A stretch of DNA of 17,724 bases from an uncultured Eubacteriales bacterium (GCA_934643185.1 CAKUBN010000048.1:1-17724); one strand, 5' to 3'; positions 4,777-12,580 are shown, counted from the first letter of the stretch. A program made the numbers and translations. Notes: a model not told the origin generated them from the letters alone.

Positions 4777-5016
4777 ATGACAAAACGTACAACTGTAAAA
4801 AACGATAAGCTGGTATTCACAAAAATCGCACCGAAGGCGCATATCGATGCGCAGAACCGTATCCGCCTGACCGACGAAGCGATTGAGATCATCGAGAAGA
4901 TCTACATGGACACGAACATCTCTTTGACGCAGATCGCGAGTGAGATGATTAAGTATGCTGCGGATCACGTCACCATCGAGCAGCAGACAGTCGTGAATGA
5001 GGTGTTGAAGAAATGA
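4777..5016 (+). CDS. Small ribbon-helix-helix-like protein
   Basis: The 79-aa protein has a strand-like segment RIRLTDEAIE (near residues 28-37), a helix through IIEKIYMDTN, and a second helix SLTQIASEMIKYAADHV. This is the order of an RHH DNA-binding unit. AAGGAGGAG precedes the ATG by a proper distance. Its stop overlaps the start of the SMC-like ATPase gene (ATGATG). It may regulate the recombination operon, but the RHH call rests on pattern only. Confidence 0.72.
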   Translation: MTKRTTVKNDKLVFTKIAPKAHIDAQNRIRLTDEAIEIIEKIYMDTNISLTQIASEMIKYAADHVTIEQQTVVNEVLKK

Positions 5017-6290
5017 TGAAGATCAACAAGCTCGAAATTGAGAACGTGAAGCGCGTCAAGGCCGTGAAGATTGAGCCGTCCGAAAACGGGCTGACAATCA
5101 TCGGCGGACGCAACAACCAGGGCAAGACCTCCGTGTTGGACAGTATCGCCTGGGCGCTGGGCGGCGACCGTTACCGCCCGTCACAGGCCGTAAGAGAGGG
5201 GGCGGTGATCCCACCGCACTTACATATTGTCATGAGTAACGGGCTTGAGGTGGAGCGCAAGGGCAAAAACAGCGACCTCAAGGTCACGGACCCGACCGGC
5301 AAGCGCGCCGGCCAGCAGCTCTTGAACGAGTTCGTGGAAGAACTCGCGATTGATCTGCCGAAATTTATGGAAGCGTCTTCGCGCGAGAAAGCCGAGGTGC
5401 TTTTGAAGATCATCGGCGTAGGCCCGCAGCTCAAGGAGCTCGAGGCGCAGGAAAACGACCTCTACAACCGCCGCCGTGCAATCGGGCAAATTGCCGACCA
5501 GAAAGCGAAGTTTGCGAAAGAGATGCCGTATTACCCGGATGCACCGAAGGAGCCGATTTCCGCAAGTGAACTCATCCGGGCGCAGCAGGAGATCCTCGCG
5601 AAGAACGGTGAGAACCAGCGCAAGCGTTTGAATGCTGCCGTGCTCAGTGAATCACGTGAACGTTTGGCGCAGAAAGTAGACGATCTGCGCGCAGAGCTTA
5701 CAACATACAGTCATCAGCTTGCAAAGACCGAACGTGACCTGGAATGTGCGCTGAAAAGCGCGGAAGATCTGCACGATGAATCGACCGCAGAGCTCGAGCA
5801 GAATATCCGCGACATCGAGGTCATCAATGAAAAGGTGCGCACGAACCTCAATAAAGAGAAAGCCGAGGAAGATGCGAACGCGCACCGCGCCGAGTACGAT
5901 ACCATGACCGCAAAGCTGAACGACGTGCGGCAGAAAAAGATTGACCTGCTGAAAAATGCGTCGCTGCCTTTGCCGGGCTTATCCGTGGAAAACGGCGAAC
6001 TGACGTACAACGGGCACCTATGGGACAGCATGAGCGGCAGCGAACAGCTCAAGGTCTCGACCGCGATTGTGCGCAAGCTGAACCCGAACTGCGGGTTTGT
6101 GCTTATCGATAAGCTTGAACAGATGGACACGGAGACCTTACAGGACTTCGGCACATGGCTTGAGCAGGAGGGCTTGCAGGCGATTGCGACGCGTGTCAGC
6201 ACCGGCGGCGAGTGCTCGATCATCATTGAAGACGGCTATGTCAAGGGCGAAGTGCCGCAGAAAAAAGAATGGAAGGCAGGAGAATTCTAA
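5013..6290 (+). CDS. SMC/RecF-like AAA family ATPase
   Basis: The 425-aa protein is an ABC-type ATPase of the phage recombination module. Walker A is GRNNQGKTS (residues 32-40), preceded by the typical strand INKLEIENVKRVKAVKIEP. Helical and coiled-coil sequence runs from about 140 to 310. The ABC signature-like MSGSEQLK is at 340-347 and Walker B VLID at 363-366. The residue after the Walker B Asp is Lys367, not the usual catalytic Glu. The coiled coil is short, so it is RecF/phage-like rather than a true SMC. The gene lies directly before and overlapping the Sak4-like gene, the usual pairing in Firmicute phages, where it probably aids ssDNA annealing or end processing. GAGGTG precedes the start, and a second ATG follows immediately. 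Confidence 0.88.
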   Translation: MMKINKLEIENVKRVKAVKIEPSENGLTIIGGRNNQGKTSVLDSIAWALGGDRYRPSQAVREGAVIPPHLHIVMSNGLEVERKGKNSDLKVTDPTGKRAGQQLLNEFVEELAIDLPKFMEASSREKAEVLLKIIGVGPQLKELEAQENDLYNRRRAIGQIADQKAKFAKEMPYYPDAPKEPISASELIRAQQEILAKNGENQRKRLNAAVLSESRERLAQKVDDLRAELTTYSHQLAKTERDLECALKSAEDLHDESTAELEQNIRDIEVINEKVRTNLNKEKAEEDANAHRAEYDTMTAKLNDVRQKKIDLLKNASLPLPGLSVENGELTYNGHLWDSMSGSEQLKVSTAIVRKLNPNCGFVLIDKLEQMDTETLQDFGTWLEQEGLQAIATRVSTGGECSIIIEDGYVKGEVPQKKEWKAGEF

Positions 6291-7339
6291 TGAATATCAC
6301 GTCGGGCAAAATCGAATCGGCGAAAAAAGTCGTCATTTACGGGCCGGAGGGTATCGGTAAATCGACTTTTGCCGCACAGTTCCCGAACCCGCTGTTCATC
6401 GACACCGAGGGCAGTACGAAATATATGGACGTGCGCCGCATGGACAAGCCCACAAGCTGGGAGATGCTGCGGCAGGAGCTTACATACGTCAAGCAGAACC
6501 CGCAGGTGTGCGGCACACTCATCATCGATACGATCGACTGGGCGGAGCAGCTGTGCATCGACGATATTTGCAGCCGATACCAGAAGAAGGGCATTGAAGA
6601 CTTCGGCTACGGTAACGGCTATGTATACGAAAAAGAGGAATTCGGGCGGTTTCTCAACAGTCTGGAGGAAATCGTGCAGGCAGGCGTACACGTCGTGCTG
6701 ACCGCGCACGCACAGATGCGCAAGTTTGAACAGCCGGACGAAATGGGAGCGTATGACCGCTACGAGATGAAGCTCGGCAAGAAGACCGGCAGCCAAATCT
6801 CGCCGCTTGTCAAAGAATGGGCGGACATGGTGCTGTTCGCGAACTACAAGACGTTCGCCGTGCAGACGGACGACAAAGGGCAGAAGTTCAAGGCACAGGG
6901 CGGCAAGCGCGTCATGTATACGTCTCACCACCCGTGCTGGGACGCGAAGAACCGTTTCGGTCTGGCGGATGAGCTGCCGTTTGAGTACGCGCAGATCGCG
7001 CATTGCATCGGCGGCAAGCCGGTACAGGCAGCGCAGCCGACACCGACCGGCACAGCCGTACCGATGCAGCAGATGAACGCCGCTTTGGATGAAACACCGG
7101 CAGCGGAAGAAGCGTACAGCATTCCGTCTTACGTGCCGAAAGCGCTTGCAGACCTCATGCGCCCGGAGCACGTGACCGCAGAGGAAATTCAAATGGCGAT
7201 CGGGCAGAAGGGCTATTACCCCGAAGACACGCCGATCTCAAGCTATGACCCTGCGTTCGTGCAGGGCGTGCTGATCGGCGCATGGCCGAAAGTATTTTCA
7301 GTGATCCGCAGCAACAGAGATTTACCGTTTGACGTATAA
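6290..7339 (+). CDS. Sak4-like RecA-fold recombinase ATPase (AAA_24)
   Basis: The 349-aa protein starts MNITSGKIESAKKVVIYGPE. The start at 6290 follows GCAGGAG and overlaps the upstream stop by one base. Walker A is GPEGIGKS (18-25), followed by FIDTEGS (37-43), Walker B TLIIDTIDW (76-84) and sensor-like VVLTAHAQM (135-143). These are the hallmarks of the phage Sak4/AAA_24 group, short RecA-core proteins that promote single-strand annealing. The C-terminal region after about residue 250 is Pro/Ala/Gln-rich and then helical, longer than the minimal Sak4 core. The next gene encodes its usual SSB-like partner. Confidence 0.88.
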   Translation: MNITSGKIESAKKVVIYGPEGIGKSTFAAQFPNPLFIDTEGSTKYMDVRRMDKPTSWEMLRQELTYVKQNPQVCGTLIIDTIDWAEQLCIDDICSRYQKKGIEDFGYGNGYVYEKEEFGRFLNSLEEIVQAGVHVVLTAHAQMRKFEQPDEMGAYDRYEMKLGKKTGSQISPLVKEWADMVLFANYKTFAVQTDDKGQKFKAQGGKRVMYTSHHPCWDAKNRFGLADELPFEYAQIAHCIGGKPVQAAQPTPTGTAVPMQQMNAALDETPAAEEAYSIPSYVPKALADLMRPEHVTAEEIQMAIGQKGYYPEDTPISSYDPAFVQGVLIGAWPKVFSVIRSNRDLPFDV

Positions 7340-7361
7340 GGAGATAAGGAGAAAATAGATC

Positions 7362-7832
7362 ATGGCAAACACAACGAACGAAAGAGCAATGGACTGGGAA
7401 GACACCATAGAAAACGAAAGTAATTTCAGAATTATCCCGGAGGGCGATTACAGCTTTACCGTAAGCAAACTGACCCGCGCACGGTATAACGGCGGTGTGA
7501 AGATCGGACCCTGCCCGAAGGCGATCTTAGACCTTGACGTGGTGACGCCCGAGGGCGTAGTCACCGTGCAGCACAACCTTTTGCTGCACACGCGCTGCGA
7601 GGGCTTGCTGTGCGCGTTCTTCACGTGCATCGGGCAGCGCAAGCACGGGCAGCCGCTCAAGATGAACTGGGCTGCCGTACCCGGTGCACGCGGCCGTGCG
7701 CATATCGGCATCCGCAAATGGAAAAGCGAAAAGGACAACCAAGAACACGAATCAAACGAGGTAACGCGCTTTTTAGACCCGGAAACGGCACCCGCCGCGC
7801 CGACACCGAGCTTTACACCGGGTGACTTCTGA
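7362..7832 (+). CDS. DUF669-type ssDNA-binding-like phage protein
   Basis: The 156-aa protein matches the DUF669 pattern: an acidic start, IIPEGDYSFTVSKLTRARYN, then a beta-rich middle with GPCPKAILDLDVV and GLLCAFFTCIGQR. Proteins of this family replace SSB beside Sak4-like recombinases. The end is a Pro/Ala/Thr linker and then SFTPGDF, which looks like the acidic-aromatic SSB C-terminal tip that recruits partner proteins. AAGGAGATAAGGAG precedes the ATG. It shares one base with the helicase gene downstream. Confidence 0.82.
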   Translation: MANTTNERAMDWEDTIENESNFRIIPEGDYSFTVSKLTRARYNGGVKIGPCPKAILDLDVVTPEGVVTVQHNLLLHTRCEGLLCAFFTCIGQRKHGQPLKMNWAAVPGARGRAHIGIRKWKSEKDNQEHESNEVTRFLDPETAPAAPTPSFTPGDF

Positions 7833-9418
7833 TGGAGCTGAGACCATATCAGCAGGAGGCAAGGCAGGCAGTTGAAAATGAGTGGGCGTGCGGCGTGGAT
7901 CGCACGCTGCTTGTTTTGCCGACCGGCTGCGGAAAAACGATTGTCTTTGCAAAGATCGCCGAGGACAGCGTGCGGGACGGCGACCGCGTGCTGATCCTGG
8001 CACACAGAGGGGAGCTGCTTGAACAGGCGGCAGACAAGATTCGCACGGCAACAGGGCTTTTGTGCGCGACGGAAAAAGCGCAGGAAAGCTGCCTCGGCAG
8101 TTGGTACCGCATTGTCGTGGGGTCCGTGCAGACCCTGATGCGCGAAAAACGCCTTGCGGGGTTCGACTACGACTATTTTGACAAGATCATCATCGATGAG
8201 GCGCACCACTGCATCTCGGACAGCTACCGGCGCGTACTGGACCATTTCAGCACCGCAAAGGTGCTCGGCGTGACGGCAACGCCGGACAGGGGAGACATGA
8301 AGAATTTAGGCGCGGTGTTTCAGTCACTCGCCTATGAATATACGCTGCCGAAAGCGATCAAGGAGGGCTACCTCACGCCGATCAAGGCGCTGACCGTGCC
8401 GCTGAAGCTCGACCTTTCCGGCGTATCGGTACAAGCAGGCGACTACAAAGCCGCCGACCTCGGCACAGCGCTTGACCCGTATTTATACGGCATTGCGGAC
8501 GAGATGATGAAGTATTGCAGAGACCGCAAAACGGTCGTGTTTCTGCCGCTTGTGAAGACCTCGCAGAAGTTCCGGGATATTCTGAACGAGCGTGGTTTTT
8601 GTGCGGCAGAGGTCAACGGTGAGAGCACAGACCGCGCGGAGATACTGGAGCAGTTTGATCGCGGCGATTATAACGTGCTGTGCAACAGTATGCTCTTGAC
8701 CGAAGGTTGGGACTGCCCGAGCGTAGACTGTGTAGTGGTGCTGCGTCCGACGAAGGTGCGCAGCTTATACAGCCAGATGGTGGGCAGGGGCACGCGATTA
8801 TACCCCGGCAAAGACCACCTGCTTTTACTGGATTTTCTCTGGCACACGGAACGCCACGAGCTTTGCCACCCCGCGAACCTCATCTGCGAAAATGAAGAAG
8901 TCGCGCAGCAGATGACGCGCAACATGGAAGAAGCCGCAGGCGCACCCGTTGACCTTGAAGAAGCGGAGAAAACGGCATCCGAGGACGTTGTAGCGCAGCG
9001 CGAAGAAGCGCTTGCAAAGCAGCTTAACGAGATGCGCAGCCGCAAGAAAAGGCTTGTGGATCCGCTGCAATTTGAAATGTCCATTCAAGCGGAAGACCTT
9101 TCCGGCTATGTGCCGGCGTTCGGGTGGGAGATGTCGCCGCCGAGCGAAAAGCAAATCTCGGCGCTTCAAAAGTTCGGCATTTTCCCCGATGAGATCGGCA
9201 ACGCAGGCAAGGCGGCGAAGATTCTCGATAAGCTCGAAAAGCGCCGCACGGCAGGACTGACGACGCCAAAGCAAATACGATTCCTCGAGGGGCGCGGATT
9301 TCAGCACGTGGGCACATGGTCGTTCGAGACCGCCCGCGGCATGATCGACCGCATCGCTGCAAACAACTGGCGCACGCCGTACGGCATTGACCCGAAAAGC
9401 TTCAGACCGGAGGCGTAA
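7832..9418 (+). CDS. Superfamily 2 DEAH-box DNA helicase
   Basis: The 528-aa protein shows helicase motifs in order: a Q-like RPYQQEA (4-10), motif I PTGCGKT (30-36), Ia ILAHRGELL (55-63), II DEAHH (122-126), III VTATPDR (147-153), V-region LLTEGWDCPSVD (288-299) and VI QMVGRGTRLYPG (315-326). It is a type III restriction/RecG-like SF2 translocase of the phage replication module that probably unwinds or remodels DNA. After about residue 340 a charged helical part and two short repeats of a fold follow (KQISALQKFGI and KQIRFLEGRGF, near 446 and 484). These resemble each other and may be a small duplicated DNA-binding motif. The TGATG overlap with DUF669 suggests coupling. Confidence 0.93.
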   Translation: MELRPYQQEARQAVENEWACGVDRTLLVLPTGCGKTIVFAKIAEDSVRDGDRVLILAHRGELLEQAADKIRTATGLLCATEKAQESCLGSWYRIVVGSVQTLMREKRLAGFDYDYFDKIIIDEAHHCISDSYRRVLDHFSTAKVLGVTATPDRGDMKNLGAVFQSLAYEYTLPKAIKEGYLTPIKALTVPLKLDLSGVSVQAGDYKAADLGTALDPYLYGIADEMMKYCRDRKTVVFLPLVKTSQKFRDILNERGFCAAEVNGESTDRAEILEQFDRGDYNVLCNSMLLTEGWDCPSVDCVVVLRPTKVRSLYSQMVGRGTRLYPGKDHLLLLDFLWHTERHELCHPANLICENEEVAQQMTRNMEEAAGAPVDLEEAEKTASEDVVAQREEALAKQLNEMRSRKKRLVDPLQFEMSIQAEDLSGYVPAFGWEMSPPSEKQISALQKFGIFPDEIGNAGKAAKILDKLEKRRTAGLTTPKQIRFLEGRGFQHVGTWSFETARGMIDRIAANNWRTPYGIDPKSFRPEA

Positions 9419-11641
9419 ATGGAGTATAACAACGAGAATCTCTTGGAGCTGCTCGAGTATATCGACCCTGCTTTGCTTGATTACACGGAGTGGACGGGCA
9501 TCGGCATGGCGCTCAAGGATGCTGGGTACAAGGCTGCAGATTGGGACGCATGGAGCCGTCGAGATTTAAAACGGTATCACCCGGGTGAATGTGAGCGCAA
9601 ATGGGACACGTTTACGGGCAGCGGCATCACCGCCGGGACGCTCGTCAAAATGGCGCTGGATAACGGCTATAAGCCCGTAAAGGCAGACCATGAGCTCGAC
9701 TGGAACGATACGATCGACCGCCATGATGAATTCGTCGTGGTGGATAAAAACTGGATCGAAGCGCAGGACATTCACGAGCCCGAAAAATGGGAGCCCGCCG
9801 CCGAGCTGATACGGTACCTTGAAACGCTGTTTGACAGCACGGACACGGTGGGCTATGTTACCGAAAGCTGGGAGAAAGACGGCAAGTATATGCCGAAAAG
9901 CGGCAGCTACACGCGCACGGCGGGCGAGCTGTGCAGCGCGCTGTATAAGTGCGGCGACGACCTCGGCGCAGTGCTCGGAGACTATAATCCCGCCGTTGGT
10001 GCGTGGATCCGCTTCAATCCCTTAGACGGCAAGGGTGTGAAAAACGAGAACGTGACGGAATACCGCTATGCGCTCGTTGAATCCGACAGTATGGACATCG
10101 CGAGCCAGAACGCCGTCATACGTGAATTGGAACTGCCGGTCGCCTGCCTTGTGTACAGCGGCGGCAAGAGCCTGCACGCGATCGTACGCATCGATGCGGG
10201 CAGCTACGAAGAATATCGCGCACGCGTCGATTATCTGTACAAGGTCTGCGCCAAAAACGGGCTGGACATCGACAAACAGAACCGCAACCCTTCGCGGCTT
10301 TCGCGTATGCCCGGTGTGGTGCGCGGGGAGCACAAGCAGTTTTTGGTCGATACGAACATCGGTAAAAGCTCGTTTGAAGAATGGCGCGACTGGATTGAGA
10401 GCGTCAACGACGATCTGCCGGACGAAGAAAACCTTTCAACATTCTTTGACGACCTGCCGGCGCTTGCGCCGCCGCTTATTGAAGGCGTGCTGCGGCAGGG
10501 GCATAAGATGCTCGTGGCGGGCCCCAGTAAGGCGGGCAAATCGTATTTGCTCATCGAGCTGTGCTGCTGCATCGCAGAGGGGAAGCCGTGGCTTTCGTTT
10601 CCCTGCACGGCGGGACGCGTGCTATACGTAAACCTTGAGTTAGACCGTGCGTCCTGCCTGCATCGCTTCCGCGACGTTTACACGGCGCTCGGCTTTACAC
10701 CGGAGCACATCGACCGCATCGACATCTGGAACCTGCGCGGGCGCAGCGTGCCGATGGATAAGCTCGCGCCGAAACTTATTCGCCGCGCCGCAAAAAAGAG
10801 CTACATGGCGATCGTCATTGACCCGATTTACAAGGTCATCACCGGCGACGAGAACAGCGCCGACCAGATGGCGCATTTCTGCAACCAGTTCGACAAGGTG
10901 TGCACGGAGCTCGGATGCGCCGTGATCTACTGCCACCACCATTCAAAAGGCGGGCAGGGCGGCAAAAAGAGCATGGACCGTGCGTCCGGCTCCGGTGTGT
11001 TTGCACGCGATCCGGATGCGCTTATCGACCTTATCGAGCTGGAGCTGACCGACGGCATCAAGGAGCAGCAGGAGAACCGCGCGGTGTGCGCTGTGTGCCT
11101 CGACTGGCTGACGCGCTACCGCAAGGCGGACGAAGCCGGAGACGATGACCGACTGAGCGCGACGCAGATGATGGCGCTGTGCAAAAAGCACCTGCGGGAA
11201 GCGTCATACAACTTAATGCTCGGCGATGTGTCAAGGGCGCGTACAGCTGCAAACGCAAAGTCCGCATGGCGTGTAGAAGGCACGCTGCGCGAGTTTCCGC
11301 GCTTTGCGCCGAAGAACTTTTGGTTCGATTATCCGATCCACCGGGCGGACGAAACGGGCATCCTGCTCGACCTGCAAGCTGAAAATGCCACGCCGAAGGG
11401 CACCGGCTGGAAGCAGAATTTCGGACGCAAGAAGACCCCGCAGGAGCGCAAAAAGGAGCGTGAAGCATCACTTGACACGGCGTTTGAAGCGGTGGGCGAG
11501 GGCGGCAAGGCGAGCGTTAAGGAGCTCTCCGAGTACCTCGGCGTGAGCGAAAAAACGGTGCGCAACTACCTTAAAGACAGCAAAGATTTTGAGCTTTCGG
11601 ACGGCGAAGTGAGCAAGACAGGGAAAGGAAAATATCGGTAG
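9419..11641 (+). CDS. Primase-helicase fusion (PriCT_2, AEP-like, AAA_25 RepA-like, C-terminal HTH)
   Basis: This 740-aa protein probably initiates and drives phage replication. Residues about 8-85 resemble PriCT_2 (WTGIGMALKDAGY ... WDTFTGSGITAGTL). Residues 140-330 look like an archaeo-eukaryotic-type primase core, with acidic pair ALVESDSMD (218-226) and SGGKSLHAIV (247-256). Residues about 350-570 are a RepA/AAA_25 hexameric helicase, with Walker A GPSKAGKS (368-375), Walker B MAIVIDP (463-469) and YCHHHSKG (504-511). The last 50 residues hold a winged-HTH-like segment, KELSEYLGVSEKTVRNYLKD, suited to origin recognition. GGAGG precedes the ATG, one base after the helicase stop. The final codons contain the first copy of the downstream iteron, so the gene runs into its own probable origin. 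Confidence 0.9.
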   Translation: MEYNNENLLELLEYIDPALLDYTEWTGIGMALKDAGYKAADWDAWSRRDLKRYHPGECERKWDTFTGSGITAGTLVKMALDNGYKPVKADHELDWNDTIDRHDEFVVVDKNWIEAQDIHEPEKWEPAAELIRYLETLFDSTDTVGYVTESWEKDGKYMPKSGSYTRTAGELCSALYKCGDDLGAVLGDYNPAVGAWIRFNPLDGKGVKNENVTEYRYALVESDSMDIASQNAVIRELELPVACLVYSGGKSLHAIVRIDAGSYEEYRARVDYLYKVCAKNGLDIDKQNRNPSRLSRMPGVVRGEHKQFLVDTNIGKSSFEEWRDWIESVNDDLPDEENLSTFFDDLPALAPPLIEGVLRQGHKMLVAGPSKAGKSYLLIELCCCIAEGKPWLSFPCTAGRVLYVNLELDRASCLHRFRDVYTALGFTPEHIDRIDIWNLRGRSVPMDKLAPKLIRRAAKKSYMAIVIDPIYKVITGDENSADQMAHFCNQFDKVCTELGCAVIYCHHHSKGGQGGKKSMDRASGSGVFARDPDALIDLIELELTDGIKEQQENRAVCAVCLDWLTRYRKADEAGDDDRLSATQMMALCKKHLREASYNLMLGDVSRARTAANAKSAWRVEGTLREFPRFAPKNFWFDYPIHRADETGILLDLQAENATPKGTGWKQNFGRKKTPQERKKEREASLDTAFEAVGEGGKASVKELSEYLGVSEKTVRNYLKDSKDFELSDGEVSKTGKGKYR

Positions 11642-11655
11642 GGAAAGCTTTCCCT
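11640..11655. repeat. Perfect 16-bp palindrome AGGGAAAGCTTTCCCT
   Basis: A self-complementary site that begins two bases before the end of the primase-helicase coding region, between the first and second iteron. It can act as a protein site or a small hairpin. Confidence 0.8.
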
Positions 11656-11682
11656 GTACTTTCTCTCAAGGCTCGGAAAGAA

Positions 11683-11702
11683 GGAAAATATCGATATTTT
11701 CC
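11683..11702. repeat. Perfect 20-bp palindrome GGAAAATATCGATATTTTCC
   Basis: It is centred on ATCGAT and contains the second iteron and its full inverse. With one bulge the arms extend further (AAGG and CCCTT). It is the most symmetric element of the origin-like block. Confidence 0.9.
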
Positions 11703-11828
11703 CTTTCCCTTAAACGCTTTTTAAGGCTCCCGACGGAAGGAAAATATCGAGAAATTTTCCTTTCCTTTCCCTGTCGACGGAAAGAAAAAGTCGAGTAATT
11801 TTCCTTTCTTTCCGAGGGAAGGAAAAAG

Positions 11829-11849
11829 TATATATACTACGTATATATA
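11829..11849. repeat. AT-rich inverted repeat, possible unwinding element
   Basis: TATATATAC and GTATATATA are separated by TAC. This all-AT-type dyad directly follows the fifth, diverged iteron. Such segments next to iterons commonly melt first at replication origins. Confidence 0.6.
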
Positions 11850-11870
11850 TCCGTTTCACTTTCTCTCACG

Positions 11871-11936
11871 GTCAAGGGGTGAAGAAGTGTGGGGGTCATG
11901 AGGTTCCCCCACACGACTTCTTCCCCTACCCTTGAC
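11871..11936. repeat. Long interrupted hairpin, 23 paired bases
   Basis: Three helices stack: GTCAAGGG with CCCTTGAC (8 bp), GAAGAAGT with ACTTCTTC (8 bp), and GTGGGGG with CCCCCAC (7 bp), with small internal bulges and a 10-nt loop at 11896-11905. No T tract follows on either strand, so it is not an ordinary terminator. Next to the iterons it could be a priming or primosome-type signal on single-stranded DNA. Confidence 0.7.
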
Positions 11937-11990
11937 GAAAGCAAATTTTCTTCAAAGACAAAATTTCAATAATTTAACGAGGTGAAGCAA

Positions 11991-12380
11991 ATGGCATCAT
12001 TAGAGTTTTTTGTACCGATGGTACCGCCGACGGTAACGCATCAGGAGAAGCGCGTGAACTGGTCGGCACGAAAGTTCTACGAGGACGACAACTTGAAAGC
12101 CGCCAGACAGAAGCTCGCCGCTTACATCGGCAGGCACAGACCCGAAAGCCCGTTCACGGGCGGCATACGACTGACGACAAAATGGTGCTTCCCGAACGGC
12201 AGCCATGCGGACGGAGAGTACCGCACAACGAAGCCCGACACGGACAACCTGCAAAAGCTGCTCAAGGACGTTATGACGCAGCAGGGGTTCTGGAAAGACG
12301 ATGCGCTGGTGGCGTCCGAGATCACCGAAAAGTTTTGGGCGAAGATTCCGGGCATCTACATTCGCATCGAGGAGCTTTGA
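11991..12380 (+). CDS. rusA: RusA-family Holliday junction resolvase
   Basis: The 129-aa protein starts MASLEFFVPMVPPTVTHQEK. The start at 11991 follows GAGGTG; a GTG nine bases upstream lies within that ribosome site. The RusA signature KPDTDNLQKLLKDVM (81-95), then WKDD (101-104), gives the acidic cluster D83, D85, D93 and D103/D104 expected to bind magnesium. It cuts four-way junctions made by phage recombination and replication before packaging. It is the first gene after the origin-like gap, and its stop overlaps the next ATG. Confidence 0.93.
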   Translation: MASLEFFVPMVPPTVTHQEKRVNWSARKFYEDDNLKAARQKLAAYIGRHRPESPFTGGIRLTTKWCFPNGSHADGEYRTTKPDTDNLQKLLKDVMTQQGFWKDDALVASEITEKFWAKIPGIYIRIEEL

Positions 12381-12580
12381 TGGAGCTGCGGGGAGTTAAG
12401 CGGCACATGAACCGCACAGTGCAGTACAGCGGCAGCGCTTACGAGCTAACGGCGATTATCTTCCGCAGAGATCGGGAGACCGGCAACGACTTTTACCAGG
12501 CGGAAATAACCGACAAGAAAAATGACGGCTCTGTGCTGATCTGCGGACTGGAACAAATCGAAAGCGAGGGAAAACCATGA
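12380..12580 (+). CDS. Small conserved-type phage protein
   Basis: The 66-aa protein begins MELRGVKRHMNRTVQYSGSA and continues YELTAIIFRRDRETGNDFYQAEITD, a beta-rich pattern seen in small proteins near RusA and replication genes of Firmicute phages. No function is known to me. GAGGAG precedes the ATG, which overlaps the RusA stop in TGATG. The stop in turn overlaps the next start in ATGA, so three genes are translationally chained. Confidence 0.75.
   Translation: MELRGVKRHMNRTVQYSGSAYELTAIIFRRDRETGNDFYQAEITDKKNDGSVLICGLEQIESEGKP

Larger units (their letters stand above)
11621..11850. other. Candidate phage replication origin: iterons, palindromes, AT-rich dyad
   Basis: A core GGAAAATATCG(A) occurs at 11627, 11683 and 11739, exactly 56 bp apart, with diverged copies at 11783 and 11821. 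Copies 2-4 are each followed by an inverted TTTTCC/TTTCC arm, so each can form a hairpin. A perfect 20-bp palindrome lies at 11683-11702 and a perfect 16-bp palindrome at 11640-11655. ACTTTCTCTCAMGG appears at 11658 and 11858, 200 bp apart. An AT-rich segment closes the block. It sits directly after the primase-helicase gene. No coding frame explains it. Confidence 0.65.

Noticed and set aside
6287..7192. Long minus-strand open frame of about 300 codons
   Set aside because: It lies fully opposite the Sak4-like gene, has a Leu/Arg/Val/Cys-rich shadow composition and no ribosome site. The plus strand has clear Walker motifs.
7448..8245. Minus-strand open frame of 265 codons
   Set aside because: It is a shadow of the DUF669 and helicase genes; no start signal and atypical composition.
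11621..11850. Repeat array considered as a CRISPR
   Set aside because: The repeats are short, palindromic, partly coding and vary in spacing (56, 56, 44, 38), with no conserved 24-36 bp repeat and no cas gene.
11690..11850. Hairpins in the origin block considered as tandem terminators
   Set aside because: Arms are purine/pyrimidine-biased repeats without GC-rich stems directly followed by T runs; the periodic spacing fits protein sites better.
11898..11972. 24-codon frame inside the long hairpin (ATG in the loop)
   Set aside because: No proper Shine-Dalgarno, length too short and sequence constrained by the hairpin.
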